64,000 nt of DNA from SMYC01 sp965197495 (GTDB lineage Bacteria > Acidobacteriota > Vicinamibacteria > Marinacidobacterales > SMYC01): the NCBI GenBank assembly GCA_965197495.1, contig OZ240210.1:2976001-3040000 (forward strand), read 5' to 3'. Made by a program: the position numbers and the translations under genes. The notes below the pieces were generated by a model, which was not told the DNA's origin, did not search any database, and saw only the letters and a program-made list of their open reading frames with translations. Position 1 is the stretch's first letter. Each line of letters starts with the position of its first letter. Positions 25,908 through 35,303 of the stretch are shown piece by piece.

Positions 25908-26568
25908 AGACCTCCTGGAACTTATCCTGCAGGACGAAGTGGACCGACGCGACCAAGTCAATCTGCAACGGCGTCTCAAACGCGCCTCCTTCACCGAGGA
26001 GCAAACCTTCGAGAATTTCGACTGGGATGCCCCGGTGGGCTTCGATCGCCATCGCGTTCGCGACCTCTTCTCGCTCAGTTTTATCGAGGCCAAGCAAGAC
26101 GTTCTCTTCATGGGAAGCGTGGGCGTCGGCAAAACCTTCCTCGCTTCCGCTCTCGGCCATGCAGCCTGCCGGGCCGGATACGACGTGCTCTTCATCCGCG
26201 CCGATCAGATGTTCCTCGAGCTCAAGCAGTCTCGTGCCGACTACTCTCACGAAAAGGCGCTCAGACGCTTTCTCGCCCCCGACCTGCTCATCCTCGACGA
26301 CTTCGCTCTGCGTCGGCTCGATACCACACAGTCCAACGACATCTACGAAGTCGTCATCGAGCGCCACCGCCGTTCGTCCACGATCCTCACCTCAAATCGA
26401 CACGTCGACGAGTGGATTCCTTTGTTCGATGACCCGATTCTTGCCCAGAGCGCTCTTGACCGTTTGTCCCACAACGCTTACCAAGTCCAGATCGAAGGCG
26501 AAAGCTACAGGAAGGGACAACGTCCCGACCTCTTGGCCTCGAAACTCGAAAATGTCCACCAAACCTGA
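25795..26568 (+). CDS. istB: IS21 IstB, AAA+ ATPase helper
   Basis: A 257-aa DnaA/DnaC-like ATPase that assists IS21 target selection. Walker A MGSVGVGKTFLASALGHAAC; Walker B LLILDDFALRRLD; sensor-like TSNRHVDEW. Start ATG 25795 has AAAGGAGA upstream; the ATG nine codons earlier lacks one. Its frame overlaps the end of the istA fragment, as usual for IS21. It is intact, although its IstA partner is broken. Confidence 0.92.
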   Translation: MEIKNSLKTILKRLKLSGILATLPERIAYAQKAKLPSEDLLELILQDEVDRRDQVNLQRRLKRASFTEEQTFENFDWDAPVGFDRHRVRDLFSLSFIEAKQDVLFMGSVGVGKTFLASALGHAACRAGYDVLFIRADQMFLELKQSRADYSHEKALRRFLAPDLLILDDFALRRLDTTQSNDIYEVVIERHRRSSTILTSNRHVDEWIPLFDDPILAQSALDRLSHNAYQVQIEGESYRKGQRPDLLASKLENVHQT

Positions 26569-26669
26569 AAAGGAGTGAATCTTGCGAATCCAACCACCGA
26601 AGCGCGAACACAAGCTCCACCATCGCCCGACAACAGCCTCCCGTGGACCGGCCCATACCTGCGGTACCC

Positions 26670-27184
26670 CCCTCGGCGCCGACATCCGGGTCGTAGATCT
26701 TGCCGAGTTGACCAAAATCCACTTCGGCGAGTTCACCCGGTGAAACCTCGGCTCGGCGCAGTGTCAGCCTGGACCGTGCCAAACCGAACTGCTCCACCGC
26801 GTAGCGATACACCGAGCTGTAAGAAACGTCGACTCCCTCGCGGGTCAATAGCTCATGGACCTTGGTGAGCTTCAGGCCCCTCTCTCCCTCGGGGCCTTCC
26901 ACCCATTGCTGGATGCGATCATGATGGGCGCGTAGCGCCTTTTCCGATGCAGAAGCCTCGCTCGAACTCGGGCCCGGCTGGCGTCGCTGCGCCACCCGCG
27001 ACGCGAGCTCGTCATCCGGTGGAACCTCCTTCGACCAGCCTAGTTTCTTCGCCTCTCGTATATACGCGCGAATCGTCTTCCGGCCCCGACCGGTGGCTAC
27101 AGCTATCCTTCGCTGGCTCTCCCCTCGATGGTGCCGTTTCAGAACATCCAGAACTTCCCACATACCGTGCTCCCTGTATGCCAA
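26670..27184 (-). pseudogene. IS21 IstA, N-terminal part
   Basis: HTH region (RGESQRRIAVATGRGRKTIR), spacer, then TREGVDVSYSSVYRYAVEQF and the first catalytic segment GELAEVDFGQLGKIYDPDVG. Homology ends about 26670, where the sequence turns into the DNA beyond istB read backwards. ATG 27163, with AGGGAG upstream, is a likely native start; TTG 27184 also has GGAGG. Confidence 0.82.
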
Positions 27185-27240
27185 TACGACCTCCTTGTTT
27201 CCAAGAAGGCTCGCACAGCCGAGCTCGGCCTCAAAGGGGT

Positions 27241-27377
27241 GGGGTCATGACTCCGAAAAGTGGGGTCATGTTTCTGAAAAACTCACCCCTTTGCCGGGGT
27301 CATGTCTCTGAAAATGGGGTGGGGAATGTTTCTGAAAAACACGCCCTCAAGTGGGGTCATGATCCTGACAAATCACA
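27241..27377 (-). repeat. IS21 multiple terminal repeats (five units)
   Basis: Five units of the type GGGGTCATGNNNCTGAAAA begin near 27241, 27262, 27296, 27321 (variant GGGGAATG) and 27353. Two inverted units lie at the other end (24430-24475). Such repeats are IstA binding sites in known IS21 elements. Confidence 0.75.
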
Positions 27378-27720
27378 CCAGAACGTTGAGAAACAATGAC
27401 AGGCCAAACCAAATAACCAACAAGAGTACAACCATTGCGATTCTCCTTTTGCCTGGATTCCTGCAATGTCAGCACTAACGAAGGAACCTTTATAGGTGGC
27501 CTCTACCGACGGAATTCAGTGAGTTAATCACGCAAGGGTTTCGACGACAAGCCGGAATCCTAACTGTCCCGAAACGACGTTGTCGGACATTGAGAATCCT
27601 AGTGTTTCCGCCAGATGTCAGTGTCCTACAAGGTGACTTATCGTTCCCCGAGATCGATGTCCTAGAAGGGGTGCCAGCTCAATCGGGCGTTGACCTCCGA
27701 AATCACGGCACAGGCCAGTC
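27378..27720. other. Gap with no recognised gene, low GC
   Basis: About 340 bp of visibly lower-GC DNA between IS21 and the monooxygenase gene. Only short open frames are present, none with a ribosome-binding site or family motif. Probably eroded flanking DNA of the transferred island. Confidence 0.5.
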
Positions 27721-29352
27721 TCAGCTTCCCCAAGTTTCCGTCGAAGGCATGTCCGTCGTGTGTGTGGTCAGATATGTGCGAATGATCTCAGCGACCCGGT
27801 TTGCCAGGTCAAGATTCAGTCTCTGTCTAAGAGAGTAGTCCAAAAACTTATCGATAGCTTCATATGGATCAGCGATGGGCGCCGACACGCAAGCCTCTCT
27901 AGCTATCTCGGGGAAGGCGTCGGGGCCCTGTAACCGATAGCTCAGTCCAATGTTTGATGAACAAATCAGGTGTGTGAGCAGCTCTGGATCATTCAGATAA
28001 TCTTCCAGATGGGGAAGGCATCCAATCAGTTCGGCAAGATCATCTAAATAGCGTGTGTAGTGAACTAGCGTACGTGTAGATTTTGAATTGGCGAACCACT
28101 CCTCCTCGCGGGCACAATCTTCAGCAATTACACGTTTCATTTCGCTTTTCGCAGGCAACTCTCGCTCACCGCTGCAAAGTAGTGCGAAATACCTGGCTAA
28201 CAATTCAGAGAGTGCAGGAACCCCTCCCTGCCGAGGTCGTGCCCAACCAAAAAAAGCAACGTGCCTCCCCAGGTCTATATGGAATGCATGCTTGTACAAC
28301 TGACGAACATCAGAGATCTCGACGTCCTTAATCCAGTTGTTGGGAATGGAGCTCTCCTCGTATCCTGTGCAGAATACGATTGCGTCCACTTCCAATGTTG
28401 AGTGATCATCAAAGATCACCATATTGCCTTCAATACATCTAGGCTCCGACGGAGCAAGCACCTGAATTCGTCCATCAATGACGTTGCTTACGAAATCGTC
28501 GTCTTTTTGGAGGGAACGACGTCCACCCGATTTTCGATTCCATTCGTAAACCAACCGATCGTGATCGCTAAGCTTCCTCGTATCCCTAAACTTCCGTTTG
28601 AAGGCGTAGAAATCGCCTCGCTGTTCCAGCGACATCCAGTGAAAGAGTCGCGTAGAGTCGACGTCGGTGGTGCGTCGTCCAGGACCCCGGTATCTTTTTA
28701 TTATTTCGGGAAAGGTCCGCATACTCAATGTGCAGCTCGCAGCTACTTCAGAAATCTGCAGAGTAATGCCCGCGGCCGTTTCGCCCATTCCTACGCACAA
28801 TACGCGCATACCCTTAAAGGACTCCGGGTCGTTGTAAGTTCCGCTGTGAACCACTCTTCCTGGAAAGTTATCCAGACCATCGATGTTTGGCATTCGCGGG
28901 GCGTCTGCGCGAAACGCACCCTGACAAATCGCGACTGCGTCAAACTTTCGGTCGTAACTCTCGGTGCTATGACGACAAGTAACCCGAACTTGGCCTCCCT
29001 GACAGAGTTCGATCGCCTTTAGTTCGGTGCTAAATTGAATGTAGCTAAAAAGGTCGAATCTTTCTGCGAAGGACTGCAAGTACTGGGCGTACCGTCTTCG
29101 TGTCCAGAGTTCTCGCTTTTCCTGCGGTGGCGCGGGCATCGAAGTGAAGCACATGAAGTGCTGGGAGACGGTAAGACGCATTGTGTCGTAAGCTACACCA
29201 GTTGGAAAGTTAAAGACTCCGCCTTCGCGAAGTTCCTTTTCATAGCAAGTGACGTCATGTCCTTTTTCAAGCAATTCCTTCAGTGCAATGAGGCCCGACA
29301 GGCCCGCTCCAATCACACAAACTCGTTCTTTTTTGGCCATAGATTCGTTCAC
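27721..29352 (-). CDS. Flavin-containing monooxygenase (FMO-like)
   Basis: A 543-aa FAD- and NADPH-dependent monooxygenase. FAD-binding VIGAGLSGLIALKELLEKGH near the N-terminus; FMO identifying sequence FPGRVVHSGTY (FxGxxxHxxxY); NADPH-binding motif VLCVGMGETAAGI; FCTGY in the C-terminal part. Substrate unknown; enzymes of this type oxidise N or S atoms in detoxification or natural-product pathways. The region is less GC-rich than the rest, and a TauD/SyrP-like dioxygenase remnant lies nearby, so acquisition by transfer is likely. GTG 29352 is the furthest start; ATG 29340 gives AKKERVCVIGAG directly. Confidence 0.9.
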   Translation of the reverse strand: MNESMAKKERVCVIGAGLSGLIALKELLEKGHDVTCYEKELREGGVFNFPTGVAYDTMRLTVSQHFMCFTSMPAPPQEKRELWTRRRYAQYLQSFAERFDLFSYIQFSTELKAIELCQGGQVRVTCRHSTESYDRKFDAVAICQGAFRADAPRMPNIDGLDNFPGRVVHSGTYNDPESFKGMRVLCVGMGETAAGITLQISEVAASCTLSMRTFPEIIKRYRGPGRRTTDVDSTRLFHWMSLEQRGDFYAFKRKFRDTRKLSDHDRLVYEWNRKSGGRRSLQKDDDFVSNVIDGRIQVLAPSEPRCIEGNMVIFDDHSTLEVDAIVFCTGYEESSIPNNWIKDVEISDVRQLYKHAFHIDLGRHVAFFGWARPRQGGVPALSELLARYFALLCSGERELPAKSEMKRVIAEDCAREEEWFANSKSTRTLVHYTRYLDDLAELIGCLPHLEDYLNDPELLTHLICSSNIGLSYRLQGPDAFPEIAREACVSAPIADPYEAIDKFLDYSLRQRLNLDLANRVAEIIRTYLTTHTTDMPSTETWGS

Positions 29353-29478
29353 TCTTCAGTTCATTGAATCCAATTTTACATAGATCTCAAGGCCTTCTGC
29401 ACGATAGGATACAAAAGCGACCTATCCACTGTCGGGTGAACCTCAACTGCCAGAAAGCTCCACTTATGACATGTCTCT

Positions 29479-30561
29479 GGCGTTGTTGCACCGCTCTGGC
29501 TGAGAGCGAAATCCCCTATGGTGGTGGCCGAGGTATGTTCGACCGTGAAGTATCCCAAGCGCAGCCAGTACAAGCACGCGAAGCAGAAGAAGTACCACGT
29601 TCGCAACTGGGCGGAATACAACGAAGGGCTGCGCTGCCGGGGCGATTTGACGGTCTGGTTTGACGAGGAGGCAATCGCGAACTGGAAGGCCGACAAGACC
29701 GGTAAGCCTGGCGGTCAACGGGTCTATTCAGACATGGCGATTGAAACGGGCCTGGTTGTCCGGATGGTGTACAGGCTCGCCTACCGACAAACCGAAGGCT
29801 TCTTACACTCGATCGCCTCGCTTCTCGGGCTCGGTATCGAGATCCCGGACTAATCGACGTTGTGTCGGCGCTCGAGGCTGCTCCGCAAGAAGCTGCGGAT
29901 TCCGAAAGCCGCGAGCAATCAACCCTTCCACCTGATGATCGATAGCACGGGCTTGAGGATTCATGTCGGAACCGCCCGCAAACCGCCAAAGCAACGCGCA
30001 TGGCGCAAGTTGCACATTGCCGTTGATCGCAAGACCGGCAACATTGTTGCGTCCGACCTGACGGCGTCACGAGCTCGCGACGCAACGCGAGTCCCCGCTT
30101 TGCTAACACAGATTCAAGCACCTCTAGCGTGGGCGGCGGCGGACAGTGCATACGACAAGGAAACGGTCTACAAAGCCATCGAAGCACACAGTCCTGGACG
30201 AAGGACGCGCGTGGTGATTCCGCCGCAACGAAACGCGACGCTCAGTCAGAATTCGAACACGGCCATGCAGGAGCGCGATCGCCATATTCGGAAATAGAAA
30301 GACACGGCCGACGTGAATGGTACAAGCTCTCAGGCTGCACCAAGCGAAGCATGGTGGAGAACGCGGTCTATCGTTACAAAGCGATCATCGGGCCCGAGAT
30401 GCGGGCTCGAACGTTGGCGAGGCAACGAGTTGAACACCGAATTGGGTGCGAGATACTCAACAAGATGACCGCGCTCGGGATGCCCGATACGTACTGCGCC
30501 GGGTGACTCAGCGACCGGCACTGAGAGGTCAGCGATTTGCTCCGGGCCGTGCAACAACGCC
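29479..30561 (+). mobile_element. IS5-family element (IS903-like), degenerate
   Basis: Ends GGCGTTGTTGCAC and its exact complement GTGCAACAACGCC are 13 bp perfect, giving 1083 bp. The transposase inside is broken. The flanking nine bases do not match, so the original target site is no longer paired. Confidence 0.85.
29518..30506 (+). pseudogene. IS5-family transposase with nonsense and frameshift mutations
   Basis: KYHVRNWAEYNEGLRCRGDL, the first catalytic segment MIDSTGLRIHVG, AADSAYDKETVY and KRSMVENAVYRYKAIIG are all recognisable. A TAA at 29851-29853 interrupts the IPD-STLCRR segment where the family has Tyr, and the frame changes between about 30250 and 30300. Confidence 0.85.
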
Positions 30562-30604
30562 CACCAAAGCCGCGAAACAATGTCGGACGCGATTGCCTCC
30601 GTCC

Positions 30605-31225
30605 TCACGGGCGAGCCGATGTGGGACCGTCTCCCGCCGACGACTCCCGCGCTGACCCGAACCCTCCTGATCTAGACGGATCCCGATTCGAATACTCCCG
30701 CACATCGTACGCATCCGCCATGGCGGCGACGATGGCCCGCGGCTTTTTCACGTTGAGTCGAGAGTGGGCGAATCGAATGTTATCGATAACCACAAAATCG
30801 TTCGGTTGCCAGAGGTAGATAATGGCGCTGTCCCATGCCGCCCTCTGAATGTCCTCGCTTTCGCTACGAGTAAAGGGGCTTCCTTCGCCGAAGCTCACAT
30901 GCAGAAAGCAGTCTTTTGGAGCGCTCTCGCGCCGGACGAACCATTCCAACGAACGACGGGTAAGAGGCGTATAGCGTTCGCGAAAGTGCCGGAAGTTGTA
31001 GACGAAGGAGTCGCCATTGAACATGGTTATACTCAGATACTTCTTACCATTTACCGGGTCCTCGAGGACCGCGGGAAGATTCAGCTCGGTCGAAAGATTG
31101 CCATCCTCGTCCCATTGATAGCTCATCCCTTCCCTCACCAGATACGCCTCGACATCGGCTCTCTCATCCGTGCCAAAAGCGTCTTGCCAGGTTTTCCTGA
31201 ACTTGAAAATCGACTTCTTACCCAT
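30605..31225 (-). pseudogene. TauD/SyrP-like Fe(II)/2-oxoglutarate dioxygenase, C-terminal part
   Basis: About 200 residues from the second half of a TfdA/TauD-family enzyme: FRKTWQDAFGTDERADVEAY, NGDSFVYNF, and the conserved end DFVVIDNIRFAHSRLNVKKP with the distal iron-binding His and the 2-oxoglutarate Arg. The N-terminal half with the HxD/E motif is gone: ISL3 copy C begins 11 bases beyond and no continuation is seen after it. The SyrP-like spacing suggests a former secondary-metabolite hydroxylase (inference). Confidence 0.75.
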
Positions 31226-31236
31226 GAAAAAACGTT

Positions 31237-32955
31237 GGTTCTCCTGTCGTTTCGGGGGATCTGATTTGTGTTGGAGGGCATGGCCTATGGACGCTGCCGC
31301 GATTGTGGAAAACGCCGGAAACTCCGGGCGAGAGAGGCGTTTAGGGAAAGGTTGTGAGCACGTACAAACGTGGAGCGGCGTTTTCCACAATCGCTTGGAA
31401 AACGCTTCGCGTTTCCCACGAGCGCCCACAGGCCCCTCCTGATATATATACAAGAAAGATTAATTCATATGGAATAAGGAAGGGGGGGCTCGATTAGTGG
31501 AGGCTATGGAAAACGCCCTTCCAGGCTTCGAAGAGAACTCAGTCGTGAGCAAGGTCTGAACGACCAGAACCGTGGGGGCGTTTCCCACAGCCTCGTCTCC
31601 CGCTGAGGGGCAGTGGCATTTGGTGAGGCCCGTGGGTTGAGAGGGTAAGCCATGTGTAGATGCGCATCGGCGAGAACGCTAGAATCTTTTTTTCCGAAAG
31701 AGAAAAGAGCGTTTCCGCGATGCGCGTTACTACGTTAGTCAGCAAGCTCATCGGATTGCAAGGCCTGTGGGTCCGAGGTTTCCACTTCCAGGCGGACAAA
31801 GCCAGAGTGGTGGTGGATGTAGTACCACGGAGGAGGAAGCCTCTGTGCGGGATTTGCGGACGAAAGGTCCGCAAGAACAAAGATCGCTACAATCGCTACT
31901 GGCGGCACTTGGACCTGTTCGGAGTCCGGACCTATCTTCGCTACTCGATCCGACGAGTGGTATGTCGGCGGTGTGGAGTGGTCAGAGAAAAGGTGCCTTG
32001 GGCCGACAAGGGAAGCCGCTTTACCAAAAGCTTCGAACAAGAGGTAGCGTGGCTGGCACAGAGGACGGACGTCAGCGCCGTAGCGAACTATTTCCGAGTG
32101 ACGTGGCGTTCGGTGCGACGGATCATCCAGCGAGTGGTTGCCGAGCAGCGGGATGAGCGGCGCGAGCTCGATGGATTGCGGGTGATTGGGATGGACGAGA
32201 TCAGCTACCGCAAACGCCACAAGTACTTAACAGTGGTAATAGACCATCTCAGCGGCCGGGTCGTCTGGGCGGGAAAGGAGCGCAAGGCCAAGACGCTGCT
32301 GCGGTTTTTCCGCAAGCTCGGACCACAAAGAGCCGCGGAGCTCGAAGCGGTCAGCATGGACATGTGGGAGCCGTACATAACTGTCGTCGGCAAAAAGGCT
32401 CCTCAGGCACGGGTGATCTTTGACCGCTTCCACATCGTCAAGCATCTGAACGAGGCCGTGGATAAGACCCGGCGCGAGCTGGTGCGCGAGCTCAAAGGGA
32501 CTGCCCGGCGCAACCTCAAGAACACCAAGTTTCCCCTTCTCAAGGCCAAACACAACCGCAGCGCGAAAGACAAACGGGTGCTCCGCGAGCAGGCGCGAGC
32601 TAATCGTCGCCTCTACCGCGCCATGCTTCTGCGCGACGACTTCATGGACCTCTACACCTACAAAACCGAGACATGGGCCAAGAAGTTTCTCCGAGGATGG
32701 CTGCGGCGCGCTATGAGCTCGAGGATAGAGCCCGTCAAACGCGCGGCGAAGATGATCCGCAGCCACTTCGATGGCGTCATCGCGCGGGTCACGTGGAGAC
32801 TCGGCAACGGCCGACTCGAAGGAATGAACAACAAAATCCGGCTGCTGAGCCACCGCAGCTTTGGACTCCACTCTGCCGAAGCTCTCATCAGTCTCGTCTA
32901 CCTAAACTGTGGCGGTCTCACCCTCGAGAGGATCCACTGAAATGGCAGGAGAGGC
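31237..32955 (+). mobile_element. ISL3-family element, copy C (uninterrupted)
   Basis: A 1719-bp element with the full end sequences and no IS200 or miniature element, so it provides the empty site for both. The left non-coding arm is about 480 bp long. Flanking eight bases (AAAACGTT and GAATAAAG) do not match, so the right flank has been replaced since insertion. Confidence 0.93.
31720..32940 (+). CDS. ISL3-family transposase, copy C
   Basis: A 406-aa intact transposase nearly identical to copy B; differences seen include Ser for Asn in VSKLIGL, Ala for Val in REQARANR, and Arg/Gly for Trp/Ser in IARVTWRLGNGR. Zinc-ribbon cysteines and all three likely catalytic residues are kept. Confidence 0.92.
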   Translation: MRVTTLVSKLIGLQGLWVRGFHFQADKARVVVDVVPRRRKPLCGICGRKVRKNKDRYNRYWRHLDLFGVRTYLRYSIRRVVCRRCGVVREKVPWADKGSRFTKSFEQEVAWLAQRTDVSAVANYFRVTWRSVRRIIQRVVAEQRDERRELDGLRVIGMDEISYRKRHKYLTVVIDHLSGRVVWAGKERKAKTLLRFFRKLGPQRAAELEAVSMDMWEPYITVVGKKAPQARVIFDRFHIVKHLNEAVDKTRRELVRELKGTARRNLKNTKFPLLKAKHNRSAKDKRVLREQARANRRLYRAMLLRDDFMDLYTYKTETWAKKFLRGWLRRAMSSRIEPVKRAAKMIRSHFDGVIARVTWRLGNGRLEGMNNKIRLLSHRSFGLHSAEALISLVYLNCGGLTLERIH

Positions 32956-33036
32956 GAATAAAGAAAGAAAAGACCGCTTGCGCGCCTTGCAAGACTTTCT
33001 CACCGCTCGAAGGCGCTGGCTAAGTTAGTTAGTTAG

Positions 33037-34059
33037 TACCCGTCCTGAAGCCTGTAAGGGATTGAGAAAAAAGGAGAAATCGCAAATTTAGGGCTAGTCT
33101 TCTGAGGGGGTGTCGATTAGGATCGTGTCGTTGAAAACATCCGATTCTAAATGACTTAACTCCAAAGGAGACCAGCCCTAAATGCGAAAAACGATCAACC
33201 CACAGCCAAATCTACGTGAGCCCTGGCTGGAGCTGGAGCACGCACGCGAACTCGAAACGATCTCGTCGCTACTCGATGCCCATCCTAAGCTCAATGAGCT
33301 GGTACTGCAAGACCTAAGGTCGGTCACCCCACCGGCAGGGAGCGATGTTGGTCGTGGGGGAATGAGCGCGGAGCAGGTTCTCCGGGCGTTGTTGGTGAAG
33401 CAGCTGAATCAGTTCACCTATCGGGAGCTGGCGTTTCACTTGGCAGACTCTCGAAGCTATCGGACGTTTTGCCAGCTCGGCATCATAGAGCCGACCCCGT
33501 CGAAGTCGACCCTAGCAGCAAACATCAAAGCCGTGAAGTTCGAAACGCTGGAGCAGATCAACCGAGAGCTGGTGAGCGTTGCCGAGGATGCTGGGATCGA
33601 AAAGGGAAGAAAAGTACGAGTGGACTGCACGGTAGTGGAATCAAACATTCATCCGCCTACAGACTCCGAGCTTCTTTATGACTGTGTTCGGGTTCTCACT
33701 CGCCTGATGTGCCGAGCTCGCGAACTGCTGGGTACAGTAGTGGTCTTCGGCAATCGAACGCGTCGAGCGAAGAGACGTCGACTGGGAGTTCTGAACGCGA
33801 AGGATAAGCAACAAAGGCGTGGCGTCTATCGAGATCTACTGAAGGTGACGGAAGAAACCTATCGCTCCGCTCAACGCGTTGCAGCACAGTTGGAAGAGTC
33901 GGGCTTGACCGAGCCGGTGAAGCGAGCGAGCGCGGAGAGGATCGCCGCGGATTTTGAGCACTTTCTCGTCCTCACCAAGAAAGTCATCAACCAAACCCAA
34001 CGCCGAGTGATCGACGAAGAGCGTGTGCCTGCGGAGGAAAAGGTCGTTTCTATCTTCGA
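33037..34059 (+). mobile_element. ISNCY/IS5-like element, copy 5, right part deleted
   Basis: Left end TACCCGTCCTGAAG preceded by three TTAG units (33025-33036). Homology to the tandem copies stops at TATCTTCGA (34059), where the PAP2 gene begins on the other strand. The rest of the element and the 3' end of the phosphatase gene are missing, so a deletion joined them. Confidence 0.9.
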
Positions 34060-34075
34060 CGCGGTCAGCTTGTAG
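33182..34075 (+). pseudogene. ISNCY/IS5-like transposase, 3' truncated
   Basis: The first 292 residues match the 453-aa copies through VVSIF, then the frame ends after five foreign codons (DAVSL). The second and third catalytic segments are lost. Confidence 0.9.
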
Positions 34076-34986
34076 CTGGTGACGGCGCCGAGCAGGCCCG
34101 CCATGAAACCGACCGGCACATCGACCCCGTGGTGATAGCGGGTATAGACGCAGGCCACGCTCATCCCGAGCGCGAAGAACCCGAGAACCAAGGCAGGCTT
34201 TCTCTGGAACGGAAGAAGGCCAAATGCGATACCCCACGCCCCAGCCACATGCGCGCTAGGGAAGCAGCCGCCGGACACGGCGCCATGCTCGATGATCCTC
34301 TCGATGATGGGGACAAAGAGAACGCCCGTAAACGGCGTCATCCGCGCCATTAGCTCCGGGTTCTCCCATGGGCCGCGCGCGGGAAGATAGGGGTACCAAA
34401 CGTAGCAGAGAAAAAACGCGGTGATGACCGAGGTCAGCGTCGATTGAAACCCTGGAGCCGGTTTGGGCGAGCCTTTCTCGCCCATCCACGCGATGACGAC
34501 GCCTCCGATGAGGATCAAGTAGTAGGAGAAGTAGAACGCGTGCATGAGCTCGTCCTGCACGAGGCCGACCCAGCCGTTCATCATTAACGCCGGGAGCTCG
34601 CCGAAGAGCCATCGATCCGCCGCGTAGAGATAGCTTTCGAACCAGTGCGGCGCGTGGCTCCACATCGCGTTCACGGTCTGGGCCACTTCCTCGAAATAGA
34701 ACAAGATGAGCAGCAGCGGATAGCTATAACGCAAGAAGCGGAGCCCGCCGCGCACATGGCCTTTAAAACCGGCGAGGGGCACCGTCTCCCATCGGCTGCC
34801 ACGCGGCGGCAGCAGGACGATGGCCGCGAGCACGAAAACATGCAGCGCAAGAATCGAAACGGGCGCGGGCATCTTGGCGTGGAAGATGATGGTAAAGATC
34901 GCGATGATCGCCGTATAGCCAAAGACGATCCCGTCGAGTGGGCTGAAGCGATTCTTCAAATCCACACCTGCGGCCGCCGTGCTCAC
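34060..34986 (-). pseudogene. PAP2-family phosphatase, C-terminus cut by IS
   Basis: A polytopic membrane phosphatase of the type-2 phosphatidic-acid phosphatase superfamily. The catalytic segments are kept: CFPSAHVAGAW (PSxH motif) and YTRYHHGVDVPVG (Arg...His...Asp). Several hydrophobic helices precede them. After VTSYKLTAS the frame runs antisense into the ISNCY fragment for about 60 codons, so the last helix or tail is lost or replaced. The active site precedes the break, so residual activity is possible. Start uncertain: GTG 34986 or TTG 34998. Confidence 0.75.
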
Positions 34987-35289
34987 TTCGCATTCCAATG
35001 AAAGCTTTTCAATGTCACCTCTCTGAATGGCTAGGATGGCCTAACCCATCGGATAGACGCCGCGGGCCCAGGGCTCCGATTTCCCCTGTTTTCTGCGCCG
35101 CGCCGGACACGGCAAGGCTTCTGCAAGGGGTATGCCTGGAAAAGGCGACACTCCATGGTTGCCTTCAAATAATCATTGTGTTCGAATCGGATGGGACGCG
35201 TCTTGGACACCTTCCCCCACATGCGACACCTCACCGGAGATCGTACAGCCCCGTACACTCGGCAAACGACTCTCGCCCCCAAGACAGGC
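34987..35289. other. Divergent intergenic region
   Basis: About 300 bp between the PAP2 and metallophosphoesterase genes. The phosphoesterase frame is open through it but codes for an implausible Arg/Pro-rich leader. No motif other than the TAGAAT box at its end was recognised. Confidence 0.45.
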
Positions 35290-35303
35290 TAGAATCGAAG
35301 CCT
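35290..35303 (+). promoter_or_regulatory. TAGAAT -10-like box just before the phosphoesterase start
   Basis: TAGAAT (35290-35295) ends eight bases before ATG 35304; no ribosome-binding site. Same arrangement as at 10060. Confidence 0.4.

Larger units (their letters stand above)
24419..27377. mobile_element. IS21-family element, internally inverted mosaic
   Basis: Outer ends TGTCATTTTTCAGAATCATG (24419) and, read inward from 27377, TGTGATTTGTCAGGATCATG, match at 17 of 20 positions. Multiple terminal repeats typical of IS21 follow. The istA gene is in two pieces on opposite strands: its start on the minus strand at the right, its end plus istB on the plus strand at the left. The simplest reading is an inversion of the inner segment (about 24.70-26.66 kb). 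No target duplication is seen. Confidence 0.75.

Noticed and set aside
34998..35303. N-terminal extension of the metallophosphoesterase
   Set aside because: The extra 102 codons are rich in Arg and Pro without any fold and precede a clear signal peptide with its own start.
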